Assembly (NCBI GenBank): GCA_004791255.1
Contig: SRUQ01000004.1
Coordinates: forward strand, 634,031-698,030
From: a bacterium M00.F.Ca.ET.205.01.1.1
GTDB lineage: Bacteria > Pseudomonadota > Alphaproteobacteria > Rhizobiales > Rhizobiaceae
Length of the DNA stretch: 64,000 nucleotides
Direction: 5' to 3'
Shown: piece after piece, positions 45,696 to 53,761 of the stretch
Layout of the letters: each line of letters starts with the position of its first letter
How positions within the stretch are numbered: position 1 is the stretch's first letter
Made by a program: the position numbers and the translations under genes
Notes under the pieces: generated by a model
The model's database searches: none
Seen by the model: the letters and a program-made list of their open reading frames with translations, nothing else
What the model was told of the DNA's origin: nothing

Positions 45696-46522
45696 CCGAA
45701 CCGGCCCAGCATATCCAGCCGGCCATGGAACTGCGCGGCGTTTCGGTCAATTTCGGCTCGGTGCGCGCCCTGCAGGATATCGACATCAAGGTCTATCCCG
45801 GCGAAGTGCACTGCCTGCTCGGCGACAATGGCGCCGGCAAGTCGACGCTGATCAAGGTGCTGTCGGGCGTGCACCGGCCAAGCAAGGGCGAAATCCTTGT
45901 CGACGGCAAACCCGTGACCTTCCGCAGCCCACGCGACGCTCAGGATCTCGGCGTCGCCACGGTGTTCCAGGACCTCGGCATGATCTCCCTGATGTCGATC
46001 ACCCGCAATTTCTTCCTCGGTCGCGAGCCGACGAAGAGCAAACTGCCCTTCTCACGCATCGACAAGGAGCGCGCCAATGCCGTTGCTCGCCAGGCCATGG
46101 CCGATATCGGCATCGACGTGCGCGACCCGACGCAAGCTGTCGGCACGCTGTCGGGCGGCGAACGTCAGTCAGTGGCGATCGCGCGCGCCGTGCATTTCGG
46201 CGCCCGCGTGCTGATCCTCGACGAGCCGACCTCGGCGCTCGGCGTGCATCAGGCGGCGATGGTGCTGAAATTCATCATCGAGGCGCGCATGCGGGGGCTC
46301 GCCGTCATCTTCATCAGCCACAACATCCACCACGCCTATCCCGTCGGCGACACCTTCACCCTGCTCAACCGTGGCCGCAACCGCGGCACCTACGCCAAAT
46401 CGGACATTTCGCGCGACGAGGTCATCTCCATCATGTCAGGCGGGGAGGATCTGAAAGCGGTCGAAGCCGAGATTGCCGGCCTGCTCGCCCAGATCGGCAA
46501 CCGGCCATCGGCAACGCCGTGA
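45692..46522 (+). CDS. sugar ABC transporter ATP-binding protein (single NBD, FrcA-type)
   Basis: This 276-residue ATPase has a single nucleotide-binding domain, unlike the two-domain RbsA type. Walker [10 protein letters not shown], signature [14 protein letters not shown], Walker [13 protein letters not shown] and the switch histidine in [12 protein letters not shown] are present. The layout matches the fructose-type FrcA ATPase. The start overlaps the permease stop (ATGA). It is followed after 21 bases by the Gfo/Idh/MocA-type dehydrogenase gene. Confidence 0.92.
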   Translation: MTEPAQHIQPAMELRGVSVNFGSVRALQDIDIKVYPGEVHCLLGDNGAGKSTLIKVLSGVHRPSKGEILVDGKPVTFRSPRDAQDLGVATVFQDLGMISLMSITRNFFLGREPTKSKLPFSRIDKERANAVARQAMADIGIDVRDPTQAVGTLSGGERQSVAIARAVHFGARVLILDEPTSALGVHQAAMVLKFIIEARMRGLAVIFISHNIHHAYPVGDTFTLLNRGRNRGTYAKSDISRDEVISIMSGGEDLKAVEAEIAGLLAQIGNRPSATP

Positions 46523-46543
46523 CCATTTGCAGAGAGTAGCAGC

Positions 46544-47650
46544 ATGAGCAGGATAAGGGTCGGCGTCATCGGCGCCGGCATGATTTCGCAGGTCGAGCAC
46601 ATTCCCAACCTTCTGCGTCTCGGCGACCTGTTTGAACTGGTCGGCGTCGCCGATCCCTCGCGAATTTCGCGGCAGTTCGTCACCGACACCCATGGCGTTC
46701 CCGGCTTCGAGACGCCGGAGCAGCTCTTCGACCAGCGCCTCGACGCCGTCGTCATCGGCTCACCCGATCCGCTGCATTACGAGCAGGTGCTGACGGGTCT
46801 TGCGCGCGGCCTGCATGTGTTCTGCGAAAAGCCGCTCTGTTATTCGCCGGCCGAGATATCAGACATCATCGCCGCCCGCGACAAGGCCGGCAAAGTCATG
46901 CAGGTCGGCACTATGAAGCGCTTCGATCCGAGCTACCGGCTGGCGCTGGCATCGCTGCCCGGCATGGCGAAGACGCTTCGCTCAGTGTCGGTCGAGGTCA
47001 ACGACCCCGACGCTTGGCCGTTCATCGCCCATCACCCCTACAGGCGCGGCAGCGACATCCCGAAAGAGCTGATCGCTTCCGCAATTGCCAAGCAGAAAGA
47101 CCAGGTCGAGCACGCCATCGGCCAGCCTCTGACGGATCTGGCTTTTCGTGGCTTTACCGGCGCTTACAGCTCCGCCCTGATTCACGATGTCAACGCCGTG
47201 CATGGCCTGCTCGATGCGCTGGAGGTTCCCGACGGCGAGATCGTCGGCGCGCAGATTTTTGCCAATGGCGATGGTGGCCAGGGCGCCGTAAAACTGCTCG
47301 GCGGCCAGGCGCTGTGGACGATGACGCACCTGACGGTGCCGAAGCTCGCCGATTACAAGGAGCGCATCACGCTGTTCTTCGACGATGCCAGCCTCGAACT
47401 CGAATTCCCCTCACCCTGGCTCAACCACCATCCGACAAGGCTGACGGTCAAGACATCGGACGGCCACACATTGTCGACCAGGGATCTGCGCGCCGGCTAT
47501 GGCGAAGCCTTCGTCGAGGAGTTGCGCGGCTTCTGGGGCGCCATGGTCAACGGTGACCCGGTTGTGAACCGGCCCGAGCACGCCGCCCGCGACCAGGCGC
47601 TGCTCGTCGGGCTGACCCGCCGGCATCTGGCTGCGTCGCCAGCCGAATAG
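46544..47650 (+). CDS. Gfo/Idh/MocA family NAD(P)-dependent oxidoreductase
   Basis: This 368-residue dehydrogenase has an N-terminal Rossmann domain (RVGVIGAGMISQVEHIPNLL) and the conserved EKPLCYS loop with the catalytic lysine. The C-terminal alpha/beta domain contains HDVNAVHGLLDAL with the active-site His/Asp. Family members oxidise sugars, inositols or rhizopine-related compounds; the rhizopine gene mocA gives the family part of its name. It lies 21 bases after the ATPase gene and is probably cotranscribed with the importer, so it may act on the imported ligand. Confidence 0.88.
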   Translation: MSRIRVGVIGAGMISQVEHIPNLLRLGDLFELVGVADPSRISRQFVTDTHGVPGFETPEQLFDQRLDAVVIGSPDPLHYEQVLTGLARGLHVFCEKPLCYSPAEISDIIAARDKAGKVMQVGTMKRFDPSYRLALASLPGMAKTLRSVSVEVNDPDAWPFIAHHPYRRGSDIPKELIASAIAKQKDQVEHAIGQPLTDLAFRGFTGAYSSALIHDVNAVHGLLDALEVPDGEIVGAQIFANGDGGQGAVKLLGGQALWTMTHLTVPKLADYKERITLFFDDASLELEFPSPWLNHHPTRLTVKTSDGHTLSTRDLRAGYGEAFVEELRGFWGAMVNGDPVVNRPEHAARDQALLVGLTRRHLAASPAE

Positions 47651-47661
47651 GCAGGGCTGAG

Positions 47662-47688
47662 ATCCAGGTCAGGCCGGCCTCACTGGAT
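47662..47688. terminator. hairpin between convergent genes (dehydrogenase and FadR-type regulator)
   Basis: ATCCAG and CTGGAT arms enclose the palindromic AGGCCGGCCT in the 44-base gap between convergent genes. The two-part structure can fold on either strand and may act as a bidirectional terminator, though no T-run is present. Confidence 0.45.
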
Positions 47689-47694
47689 ATCGGA

Positions 47695-48471
47695 TTACCG
47701 GGACCTGATCACGCCGTCCGTGTTGGCAAGCAGCTTGCGCACCGCGGCACGCGCCGCGTCGGGCCGCTGCAGGCGGATGTTCTTCTCGATCGCCTCGTGC
47801 AGCTTCTGCGCATGGTTGAGATCGTCGACCTCGCGCGTCGTAAAGGCGAAGAGATGGTCGAAGGCGGATTCGATCAGCACGCCGAGCGGCACGAGCAGAT
47901 CGTTACCGGAGGCGCGCAGGATGGCGAGATGGAAGCGGGTGTCGGCGCGCGTGCGTTCCTGCAGGCTGGAAGCCTCGCCCATTTCGCGGCAGGCCTGGCT
48001 GATTTCGGCCATCTGCTCATCGGTCCGCCGTATGGCGGCGAAAGCGGTCGCTTCCGGCTCGATGATGTGGCGGAATTCCTGCACGGTCTTCAGGAACACC
48101 TCGCGATCCGGCGACGTCGCGTACCAGGCGAGCACGTCACGATCGAGCAGGTTCCAGCGCTCCTTGGGCTCGACCCAGCTGCCGATCTTGGGGCGCGATG
48201 CCAAAAGGCTCTTGGCCATCAGCATCTTGATCGCCTCGCGCACGGCCGAGCGGCTGACGCTGAAAGTTTCCGACCATTTGGCTTCGTTGGGCAGGATAGT
48301 GCCTGGCGGATAGTCGCCGCGCACGATCCTGAGACCAATCTCGCTTGCCAGCGACGTATGCACACTGGCGCCGGGAATGCGCGCCGCATCCGACCGGCGA
48401 ACACCAGCCTGGCGCTCAGTGGCTGCTGTTTTCCCCGGCGATTTTTCCTTGTTCGGCTTCGCGTCCCGCAT
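47695..48471 (-). CDS. FadR/GntR-family transcriptional regulator (paralogue 1)
   Basis: This 258-residue regulator has an N-terminal winged helix (LASEIGLRIVRGDYPPGTIL, SVSRSAVREAIKMLMAKSLL) and a C-terminal FCD effector domain with metal-binding His and Asp in TRFHLAILRASGND. The first 40 residues are a poorly conserved basic tail. It is nearly identical in the core to the gene at 50530-51312. Such regulators control uronate, galactonate or similar sugar-acid catabolism. It lies just upstream, on the same strand, of no obvious partner, but close to SDR and 3-HIBADH-like genes and to palindromic sites of the FadR type. Confidence 0.9.
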   Translation of the reverse strand: MRDAKPNKEKSPGKTAATERQAGVRRSDAARIPGASVHTSLASEIGLRIVRGDYPPGTILPNEAKWSETFSVSRSAVREAIKMLMAKSLLASRPKIGSWVEPKERWNLLDRDVLAWYATSPDREVFLKTVQEFRHIIEPEATAFAAIRRTDEQMAEISQACREMGEASSLQERTRADTRFHLAILRASGNDLLVPLGVLIESAFDHLFAFTTREVDDLNHAQKLHEAIEKNIRLQRPDAARAAVRKLLANTDGVIRSR

Positions 48472-48559
48472 GGTTCCACAAAGGCCGGATTGGCGAAGCT
48501 GTCAAGCGCGGCACTGGTGCTGGCCCGCAAAGCCCCTGGCTATGCACAACCAAGCCGAG

Positions 48560-49450
48560 CTATTTGACGTATTTGCGCCAGCTATGTTCCGGCCGGAAGC
48601 CGAGCATGTCGCGCGCCTTGCGGTTCGACAGCAGCGTCTCGTATTCGCCGAGTTCGGCTTTGACCGGCACGTTGGGATAGAACCGCTTCAAGAGTTCGGC
48701 CGTCGGCAGGTCGGACGAGGTGTCGTCATTGGCGGCGTTGAACACCTGGTAGCCGAGCCCATCCTTCTCGACGGCGCGCAGCGTGATCTGCCCGAGGTCG
48801 CGGGCGTCGATGTAGCTCCAGGCGATGCGCTTGCGGAAGCCCGGATCGGCGAACCATTTGGGGAACAGCGAATAGTCGTGCGGTTCGATGACGTTGCCGA
48901 TCCGAAGCGCGTAGATGTCGGTGCCGTTGCGCTGCGCGAAGGCGCGGGCCGTGTTCTCGTTGACGATCTTGGACAGCGCATAGCTGTCCATCGGATCGAC
49001 GTCATACGCCTCGTCCAGCGGGAAATATTTGGGATCGCGCGGCTCGTTGGCGAAGACCAGCCCGTAGGTCGTCTCGCTGGACGCGATGATCACCTTGCGG
49101 ATGCCGAGCTTCACCGCCGCTTCGATGACATTGTAGGTGCCCATCGCATTGATGCGGAACACCTCGTTGTCGGGCGTGATCATGATGCGCGGGATGGCGG
49201 CGAAATGCACCACGGCATCCACCGGCTGCGGGCGCAGCGACGGGTCGAATTCGTGCAGCCCCATATAGCTCGACAGCGCGTTGAACACCTGCCCGCTGTC
49301 GGTGATGTCGGTGATCAGCGTGCGCACCTTGGGATTGTCGAGCGGCTTGGTGTCGATGTTGAGCACCTGGCAGCCCTGCTCCACCAGATATTGCACGACA
49401 TGGCGCCCGGCCTTGCCGCTGCCGCCGGTGAACATGATCCGCTTCGTCAT
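48560..49450 (-). CDS. NAD-dependent epimerase/dehydratase (extended SDR)
   Basis: This 296-residue extended short-chain dehydrogenase has the Rossmann motif GGSGKAGRHV (GxxGxxG) and the active-site YALSK (YxxxK) around residue 144. DAVVHFAAIPR and VIIASSETTYGL are also typical. The family includes uronate dehydrogenases and sugar epimerases. The ATG at 49450 has GGAG nine bases upstream; GTG at 49462 is an alternative. It is divergent from the 3-HIBADH-like gene across a 119-base region containing a perfect palindrome. A sugar or sugar-acid substrate is likely. Confidence 0.87.
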   Translation of the reverse strand: MTKRIMFTGGSGKAGRHVVQYLVEQGCQVLNIDTKPLDNPKVRTLITDITDSGQVFNALSSYMGLHEFDPSLRPQPVDAVVHFAAIPRIMITPDNEVFRINAMGTYNVIEAAVKLGIRKVIIASSETTYGLVFANEPRDPKYFPLDEAYDVDPMDSYALSKIVNENTARAFAQRNGTDIYALRIGNVIEPHDYSLFPKWFADPGFRKRIAWSYIDARDLGQITLRAVEKDGLGYQVFNAANDDTSSDLPTAELLKRFYPNVPVKAELGEYETLLSNRKARDMLGFRPEHSWRKYVK

Positions 49451-49484
49451 ACTGGTCTCCACAACAGGCTCTGGAACAATCGTC

Positions 49485-49499
49485 TATTGTCAGACAATA
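49485..49499. promoter_or_regulatory. candidate FadR/GntR operator, perfect 15-bp palindrome
   Basis: TATTGTC-A-GACAATA is a perfect inverted repeat with seven-base arms and one central base. It fits the TTGTCnGACAA form typical of FadR-type (FCD) GntR operators. It lies between the divergent SDR and 3-HIBADH-like genes, about 35 bases from one start and 70 from the other, so both could be controlled together. Confidence 0.75.
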
Positions 49500-49569
49500 T
49501 TGCATTCCGCAACCGCATACGGCAAAAACAGCGGCGCTATTATCAATAATCCCGGATAGGACCGAAGAC

Positions 49570-50508
49570 ATGAACACCACTGCCGCGCGCGAGACGATCG
49601 GCTTTATCGGCCTTGGCCTGATGGGGCACGGTATCGCCAAGAACATCGTCGACAAGGGCTATCCCCTGACATTCCTTGGCCGCAAGAACCGCAAGCCGGC
49701 GGAAGACCTGGCTGGCCGGGGTGCCAAGGAGACATCGACATCGGCCGACGTCGCGGCGGCATCTGATATCGTCTTCATCTGCGTCACCGGTTCGCGCGAA
49801 GTCGAAGCCATCATTCGCGGCCCCGGCGGTCTCAAGGAAGGCTTGAAGAAGGGTTCGGTCGTCGTCGACTGCTCGACATCGGATCCGGTCTCGACGGTGG
49901 CGCTCGCCGCCGAACTCAAGGCGCTCGGCGTCGACTATGTCGATGCGCCGCTCAGCCGCACGCCGAAAGAAGCCTGGGAAGGCACGCTCGATGCCATGGT
50001 CGGCGCACCCGACGCCGTCTTTGCCAGGGTCAAGCCGGTGCTCGAGACCTGGGCCGGCCGCATCGTCCATATAGGCGACACCGGCGACGGCCACCGCATG
50101 AAGCTGCTCAACAATTTCATCTCGCTGGGCTACGCCGCCATCTATTCCGAGGCGCTGGCGCTGGCCGAGAAGGTCGGCATCTCGCCGCCGCGCTTCGACA
50201 GCGTCATCCGCAACGGCCGCATGGATTGCGGCTTCTACCAGACCTTCATGCGCTGGACGCTGGAGGGCGACCGTGACGCCCACAAATTCACCATCGCCAA
50301 CGCCTTCAAGGACCTGACCTATCTGGAATCGATGGCGGGTGCGGCCGGCATCGCCAATCCGCTCGGCAACGCCACCAAGAATTCCTTCGCCGGCGCCCAC
50401 GCCACCGGTCCGGCAGAGCAGTTCGTGCCGATGCTGGCGACCCACATTGGCAAGGTCAACGGCGTTGACCTGATGCCGTCAAAGGACGGGAAGAAGCAGA
50501 CGATCTGA
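49570..50508 (+). CDS. 3-hydroxyisobutyrate-dehydrogenase-like NAD(P)-dependent oxidoreductase
   Basis: This 312-residue enzyme of the beta-hydroxyacid dehydrogenase family has an N-terminal Rossmann motif GFIGLGLMGHGIAKNI and a DAPLSRTPKEAWEGTLDAMVG segment that matches the DAPVSGG motif in this family, though not exactly. The catalytic lysine is in HRMKLLNNF. Members act on 3-hydroxyisobutyrate, tartronate semialdehyde or L-threonate-type acids; the substrate here is unknown. It faces the SDR gene across a palindrome and ends convergently with the second FadR-type gene. Confidence 0.87.
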   Translation: MNTTAARETIGFIGLGLMGHGIAKNIVDKGYPLTFLGRKNRKPAEDLAGRGAKETSTSADVAAASDIVFICVTGSREVEAIIRGPGGLKEGLKKGSVVVDCSTSDPVSTVALAAELKALGVDYVDAPLSRTPKEAWEGTLDAMVGAPDAVFARVKPVLETWAGRIVHIGDTGDGHRMKLLNNFISLGYAAIYSEALALAEKVGISPPRFDSVIRNGRMDCGFYQTFMRWTLEGDRDAHKFTIANAFKDLTYLESMAGAAGIANPLGNATKNSFAGAHATGPAEQFVPMLATHIGKVNGVDLMPSKDGKKQTI

Positions 50509-50511
50509 CGC

Positions 50512-50549
50512 TCGAACGGCGGGCCGGCCTTACCGCCGCGACCGTTCGA
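50512..50549. terminator. inverted repeat between convergent genes
   Basis: TCGAACGG (50512-50519) and CCGTTCGA (50542-50549) are perfect eight-base arms, with GCGG/CCGC pairing possible inside. The right arm overlaps the end of the regulator gene. It may terminate both convergent transcripts; no T-run is seen. Confidence 0.5.
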
Positions 50550-51312
50550 TAACCTCGTCGGTGTTGGCGAGCAATTTGTGCACCGCGCCTCTGGCGGCGA
50601 CCGGTCGTTGCAGGCGGATGTTCTTCTCTATGGCCTCATGCAGCGACTGGGCGCGCCGCTGGTCGCTGTGCTCGCGCGTGACGAAGACGAACAGATGGTC
50701 GAGGGCGGATTCGATCAGCACGCCGAGCGGCACCAGCAGATCGTTGCCCGAGGCCCTGAGGATGGCGAGATGGAAGCGCGTGTCGGCGCGCGTGCGCTCC
50801 TGCAGGTTTGTCGCCGCCCCCATCTCGCGGCAGGCCTGGCTGATCTCCGCCATCTGCTCGTCGCTGCGCCGTATGGCGGCAAAGGCGGACGCTTCCGGCT
50901 CGATGATGTGGCGGAACTCCTGCACCGTGCGCAGGAACACTTCGCGGTCGGGCGAGGTCGCGTACCAGGCGAGCACGTCGCGATCGAGCAGGTTCCAGCG
51001 TTCCCTGGGCTCGACCCAGCTGCCGATCTTGGGACGCGAGGCAAGCAGGCTCTTGGCCATCAGCATCTTGATAGCCTCACGCACCGCCGAGCGACTGACG
51101 TTGAAGGTTTCCGACCATTTGGCTTCGTTGGGCAGGATTGTGCCCGGCGGATAGTCGCCGCGCACGATCCTGAGGCCGATTTCACCGGCCAGCGAGGCAT
51201 GCACGCTCGATCCTGGGTTCCACGCCATTTCAGGCCGGCGAACAGTGGCGGCAGGCGGGCTGGGCGGCGCTTCAACCCCAGCGGATCGCTTTCTAGACTT
51301 GTCGTCCGGCAT
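50530..51312 (-). CDS. FadR/GntR-family transcriptional regulator (paralogue 2)
   Basis: This 260-residue regulator is almost the same as the one at 47695-48471 across the whole HTH and FCD domains, differing mainly in the N-terminal tail and in a short segment near residue 220 (TREHSDQRRAQ versus TREVDDLNHAQ). The HTH contains NVSRSAVREAIKMLMAKSLL and the effector domain TRFHLAILRASGND. The gap upstream holds several TTGTC/TGTCC half-sites, which may point to autoregulation. It lies between the 3-HIBADH-like gene and a sugar-binding protein gene. Confidence 0.9.
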   Translation of the reverse strand: MPDDKSRKRSAGVEAPPSPPAATVRRPEMAWNPGSSVHASLAGEIGLRIVRGDYPPGTILPNEAKWSETFNVSRSAVREAIKMLMAKSLLASRPKIGSWVEPRERWNLLDRDVLAWYATSPDREVFLRTVQEFRHIIEPEASAFAAIRRSDEQMAEISQACREMGAATNLQERTRADTRFHLAILRASGNDLLVPLGVLIESALDHLFVFVTREHSDQRRAQSLHEAIEKNIRLQRPVAARGAVHKLLANTDEVIERSRR

Positions 51313-51465
51313 CTTCGTTCCGGCGTCGGCAATCTTGTCTGGGAAACTGTCCGGAATTGTCCGTTCCCGCTATTGTCCATGCCGAATGGCAAGACGCACG
51401 AGCCCGTCAAGCCGGAGCCTTCGCCCCGACAATGCTTGCCTGTCCTTCTCACTGAGGGAGTTGAC

Positions 51466-51491
51466 GGGGCGCCCTGGAAAAAGGACGCCCC
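51466..51491 (-). terminator. stem-loop downstream of the third sugar-binding protein gene
   Basis: GGACGCCCC (51483-51491) and GGGGCGCCC (51466-51474) pair with one mismatch around an eight-base loop. On the minus strand it lies just beyond the binding-protein gene. There is no clear T-run, so strength is uncertain. Confidence 0.45.
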
Positions 51492-51516
51492 GGTATTTCA
51501 ACCTACTTTTGGATGC

Positions 51517-52506
51517 TTACTTCTGGATGCAGGTGTCGACCGTGTCCTTGGTGCATTCGTCGAGGCCGGTGAAGACCGGATCGTCAACCTTCTTGCCCTC
51601 GATCAGGTCGATCATCACCGACGGCGCCTTGTAGCCCATTTCGAACGGCCGTTGGCCGACCAGGGCGGTGACGAGGCCATCCCTGGCGATCGCCACCTCG
51701 TCGCCGATCGTGTCGGCGGCACCGATGACGAAGTCGTTCTTGGCCAGCCGGTCCTTCAGCGGTCCGACCAGGTCGCGATAGGGCTGCGGCGCACCGAACA
51801 AAGGCCAGCCACCCATGATGCCGAAAGCATCGAGCTTGGGATTGGCTGCAAGAATGTCGGTCATCCCCTGCACGCCCTTGGCGCCGTCGTCATTGGTGAA
51901 CACCGGGCAACCGGCGACTTCGGTCCAGCCGCCTTCGCCGGCCAGCGCCGCGAGGCCATCCTTGCCCGACAATGCATCACGCATGCCCTGCGCGCGGCGT
52001 AGGATGTTGTCGGCCGCCGGATTGCCTTCGATGGTGCAGATCGTGCCGCCATTCGGCTTGGCCTTCTTGATGTACTCGCCGATCTTCTTGCCCATCAGGT
52101 AGTTGTCGGTGCCGAGATAGGTCTTGCGCAGCGCCGCGTCTTCCTTGGCGAGGTCGGCGTCGACGGTCATGATCGGGATCGTAGGATTGGCGGTCTTGAT
52201 CGTCTGCGCGATCAGCGGCGCGTTGGACGGCGAAATCGCCATCGCCACCGTGTCGGGCTTGCTCAGCATATCCTGGACGATCTGTGCCTCGCCGGCTTCG
52301 TCGGAAGTCGACGCCGGACCGGTGTAGAAGCACTCATATTCCGAGCTGGCGTTCTCCTTGTTCCATTTCTCGCAGCCCTGATGGATGGCTTCGAAGAACG
52401 GATTGTCGAGACCCTTCACCACGATGACCAGCTGCTTTTTGGCCAAAGCCGGCCCGGCGCCCAGCGCCATGGCGGCGACGGCGGCGAGCAATAGTGTTTT
52501 CCTCAT
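51517..52506 (-). CDS. sugar ABC transporter periplasmic binding protein (CUT2), third system
   Basis: This 329-residue solute-binding protein has a clean signal peptide (cleavage near ALA-KKQ). The mature part begins with KQLVIVVKGLDNPFFEAIHQG and contains MSKPDTVAMAISPSNAPLIAQ, typical of periplasmic_binding_4 proteins. Cysteines near residues 44 and 57 and at the C-terminus suggest a disulfide. The start at 52506 has GGGAGGA upstream. The gene is divergent from its presumed ATPase and permease, an unusual layout. Three FadR-type sites and candidate promoters lie in the shared gap. The ligand is unknown, probably a sugar or sugar acid. Confidence 0.86.
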   Translation of the reverse strand: MRKTLLLAAVAAMALGAGPALAKKQLVIVVKGLDNPFFEAIHQGCEKWNKENASSEYECFYTGPASTSDEAGEAQIVQDMLSKPDTVAMAISPSNAPLIAQTIKTANPTIPIMTVDADLAKEDAALRKTYLGTDNYLMGKKIGEYIKKAKPNGGTICTIEGNPAADNILRRAQGMRDALSGKDGLAALAGEGGWTEVAGCPVFTNDDGAKGVQGMTDILAANPKLDAFGIMGGWPLFGAPQPYRDLVGPLKDRLAKNDFVIGAADTIGDEVAIARDGLVTALVGQRPFEMGYKAPSVMIDLIEGKKVDDPVFTGLDECTKDTVDTCIQK

Positions 52507-52956
52507 GTCAGTCCTCCCTTGGAAACAGACGGACACGGCGTGCCCGCCACACAAATCGACCTGATGCGTGATGGCAGAGCCAACGCTCGTGCCGCCAGGT
52601 AAGGCCGATAAGCATTTTCAGATGCGACCAGACCGGCAACGTGCCTGAACGGCCGATAACCTCCCGCCGGTCCGGCCGCAACGATGGCCTGGGACCGAAT
52701 ATCTTTCTCCGACCGTCAGCTAATAACGGCTCGGCGACAACGTCAATCTCTATTTGTCCTACAAAACGGATTTTTCGAAACCGTCAACCAACATTCGTCC
52801 GACAAATACCCTTTTCTTGTCAATCCGACAATTGACGCCCGCGCGGGCATTCGGGTAAATGCCGGTCAACGTTGCTTCCGGGAGGAATGGGGAGCACGGT
52901 GTATGCGCTGCGACCTGGAACAGGCAGGCAGCAAGGAATGGGGAGGCTATAGGCTG
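52507..52956. other. 450-bp divergent control region of the third sugar importer
   Basis: No gene is assigned to this gap; open frames in it lack family similarity. It holds a candidate minus-strand promoter (TTGACG at 52782-52787, 17-base spacer, TTGTAG at 52759-52764), a candidate plus-strand promoter (TTGACG at 52832-52837, 17-base spacer, GTAAAT at 52855-52860), and three FadR-type sites listed below. The stretch 52510-52740 is otherwise featureless. Confidence 0.55.
52753..52831. promoter_or_regulatory. three candidate FadR/GntR operators in the divergent importer promoter
   Basis: Site 1, TTTGTC-C-TACAAA (52753-52765, one mismatch), covers the minus-strand -10. Site 2, ATTCGTC-C-GACAAAT (52793-52807, one mismatch), lies just upstream of the -35. 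Site 3, TTGTC-AATCC-GACAA (52817-52831, wider spacer), lies just upstream of the plus-strand -35. All three match the half-site TTGTC/GACAA of the perfect palindrome at 49485-49499. This links the two regions to a common FadR-type regulator, most likely one of the two nearby paralogues. Confidence 0.65.
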
Positions 52957-53700
52957 GTGGCGGTTCTCGAACTCACCAATATCTCGAAGCATTTCGGCGC
53001 CATCCAGGCGGTCAACGACGTGTCGCTGTCTATCGAACCCGGCCAGGTCGTCGGCCTGATGGGCGACAATGGCGCGGGCAAGTCGACACTGGTCAAGATG
53101 ATCGCCGGCAATTTCCACCCGAGCCATGGCATCATGCGCATGGATGGCAAGGAGCTGTTGCTGAACAAGCCGGCGGAAGCCCGCCAGCACGGCATCGAGA
53201 TCGTCCACCAGGATCTTGCGCTCTGCAACAATCTGACGGCCGCCGCCAATGTCTATCTCGGCCGCGAGTTGCGGCGTGGCATCGGTCCATTCCGCATCCT
53301 CGACTATGCCGCCATGTACAAGCGCGCCGGCAAGCTCTTTGCCGAGTTGAAATCCGAGACCCGCCCGCGCGATCTCGTCAAGCAGATGTCGGGCGGCCAG
53401 CGCCAGGCGGTTGCGATCGCCCGAACCATGCTGTCGCAGGCCAAGATCGTGCTGATGGACGAACCCACCGCCGCGATCTCGGTGCGACAGGTCGCCGAAG
53501 TACTCAACCTGATCCGCCATTTGCGCGACCAGGGCATCGCCGTGGTGCTGATCAGCCACCGCATGCCCGACGTGTTCGATGTCGCCGACCGCGTCATCGT
53601 CATGCGGCGCGGACGCAAGGTCGCCGACAAGACAATCGCGTCGAGCTCGCCCGAGGAAGTCACCGGGCTCATCACTGGCGCCATCGAGCAGGTCTCGTGA
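52957..53700 (+). CDS. sugar ABC transporter ATP-binding protein (single NBD), third system
   Basis: This ATPase of 247 residues is chosen to start at the GTG at 52957, with GGGAGG sixteen bases upstream (at 52941); an ATG at 52902 with GGGGAG upstream is an alternative and would add 18 residues. It has Walker [10 protein letters not shown], signature MSGGQRQAVAIARTM, Walker B IVLMDEPTAAI and switch histidine LISHRMPDVF. It is a single-domain FrcA-like ATPase. The permease gene follows after 61 bases. It is divergent from the binding-protein gene, with shared regulatory sites. Confidence 0.88.
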   Translation: MAVLELTNISKHFGAIQAVNDVSLSIEPGQVVGLMGDNGAGKSTLVKMIAGNFHPSHGIMRMDGKELLLNKPAEARQHGIEIVHQDLALCNNLTAAANVYLGRELRRGIGPFRILDYAAMYKRAGKLFAELKSETRPRDLVKQMSGGQRQAVAIARTMLSQAKIVLMDEPTAAISVRQVAEVLNLIRHLRDQGIAVVLISHRMPDVFDVADRVIVMRRGRKVADKTIASSSPEEVTGLITGAIEQVS

Positions 53701-53761
53701 GCGCGGCTAATCCGGATTTCACCAGGCTGGCGCGAATCGCTGCCGGCAGGAAAGGTCGATA

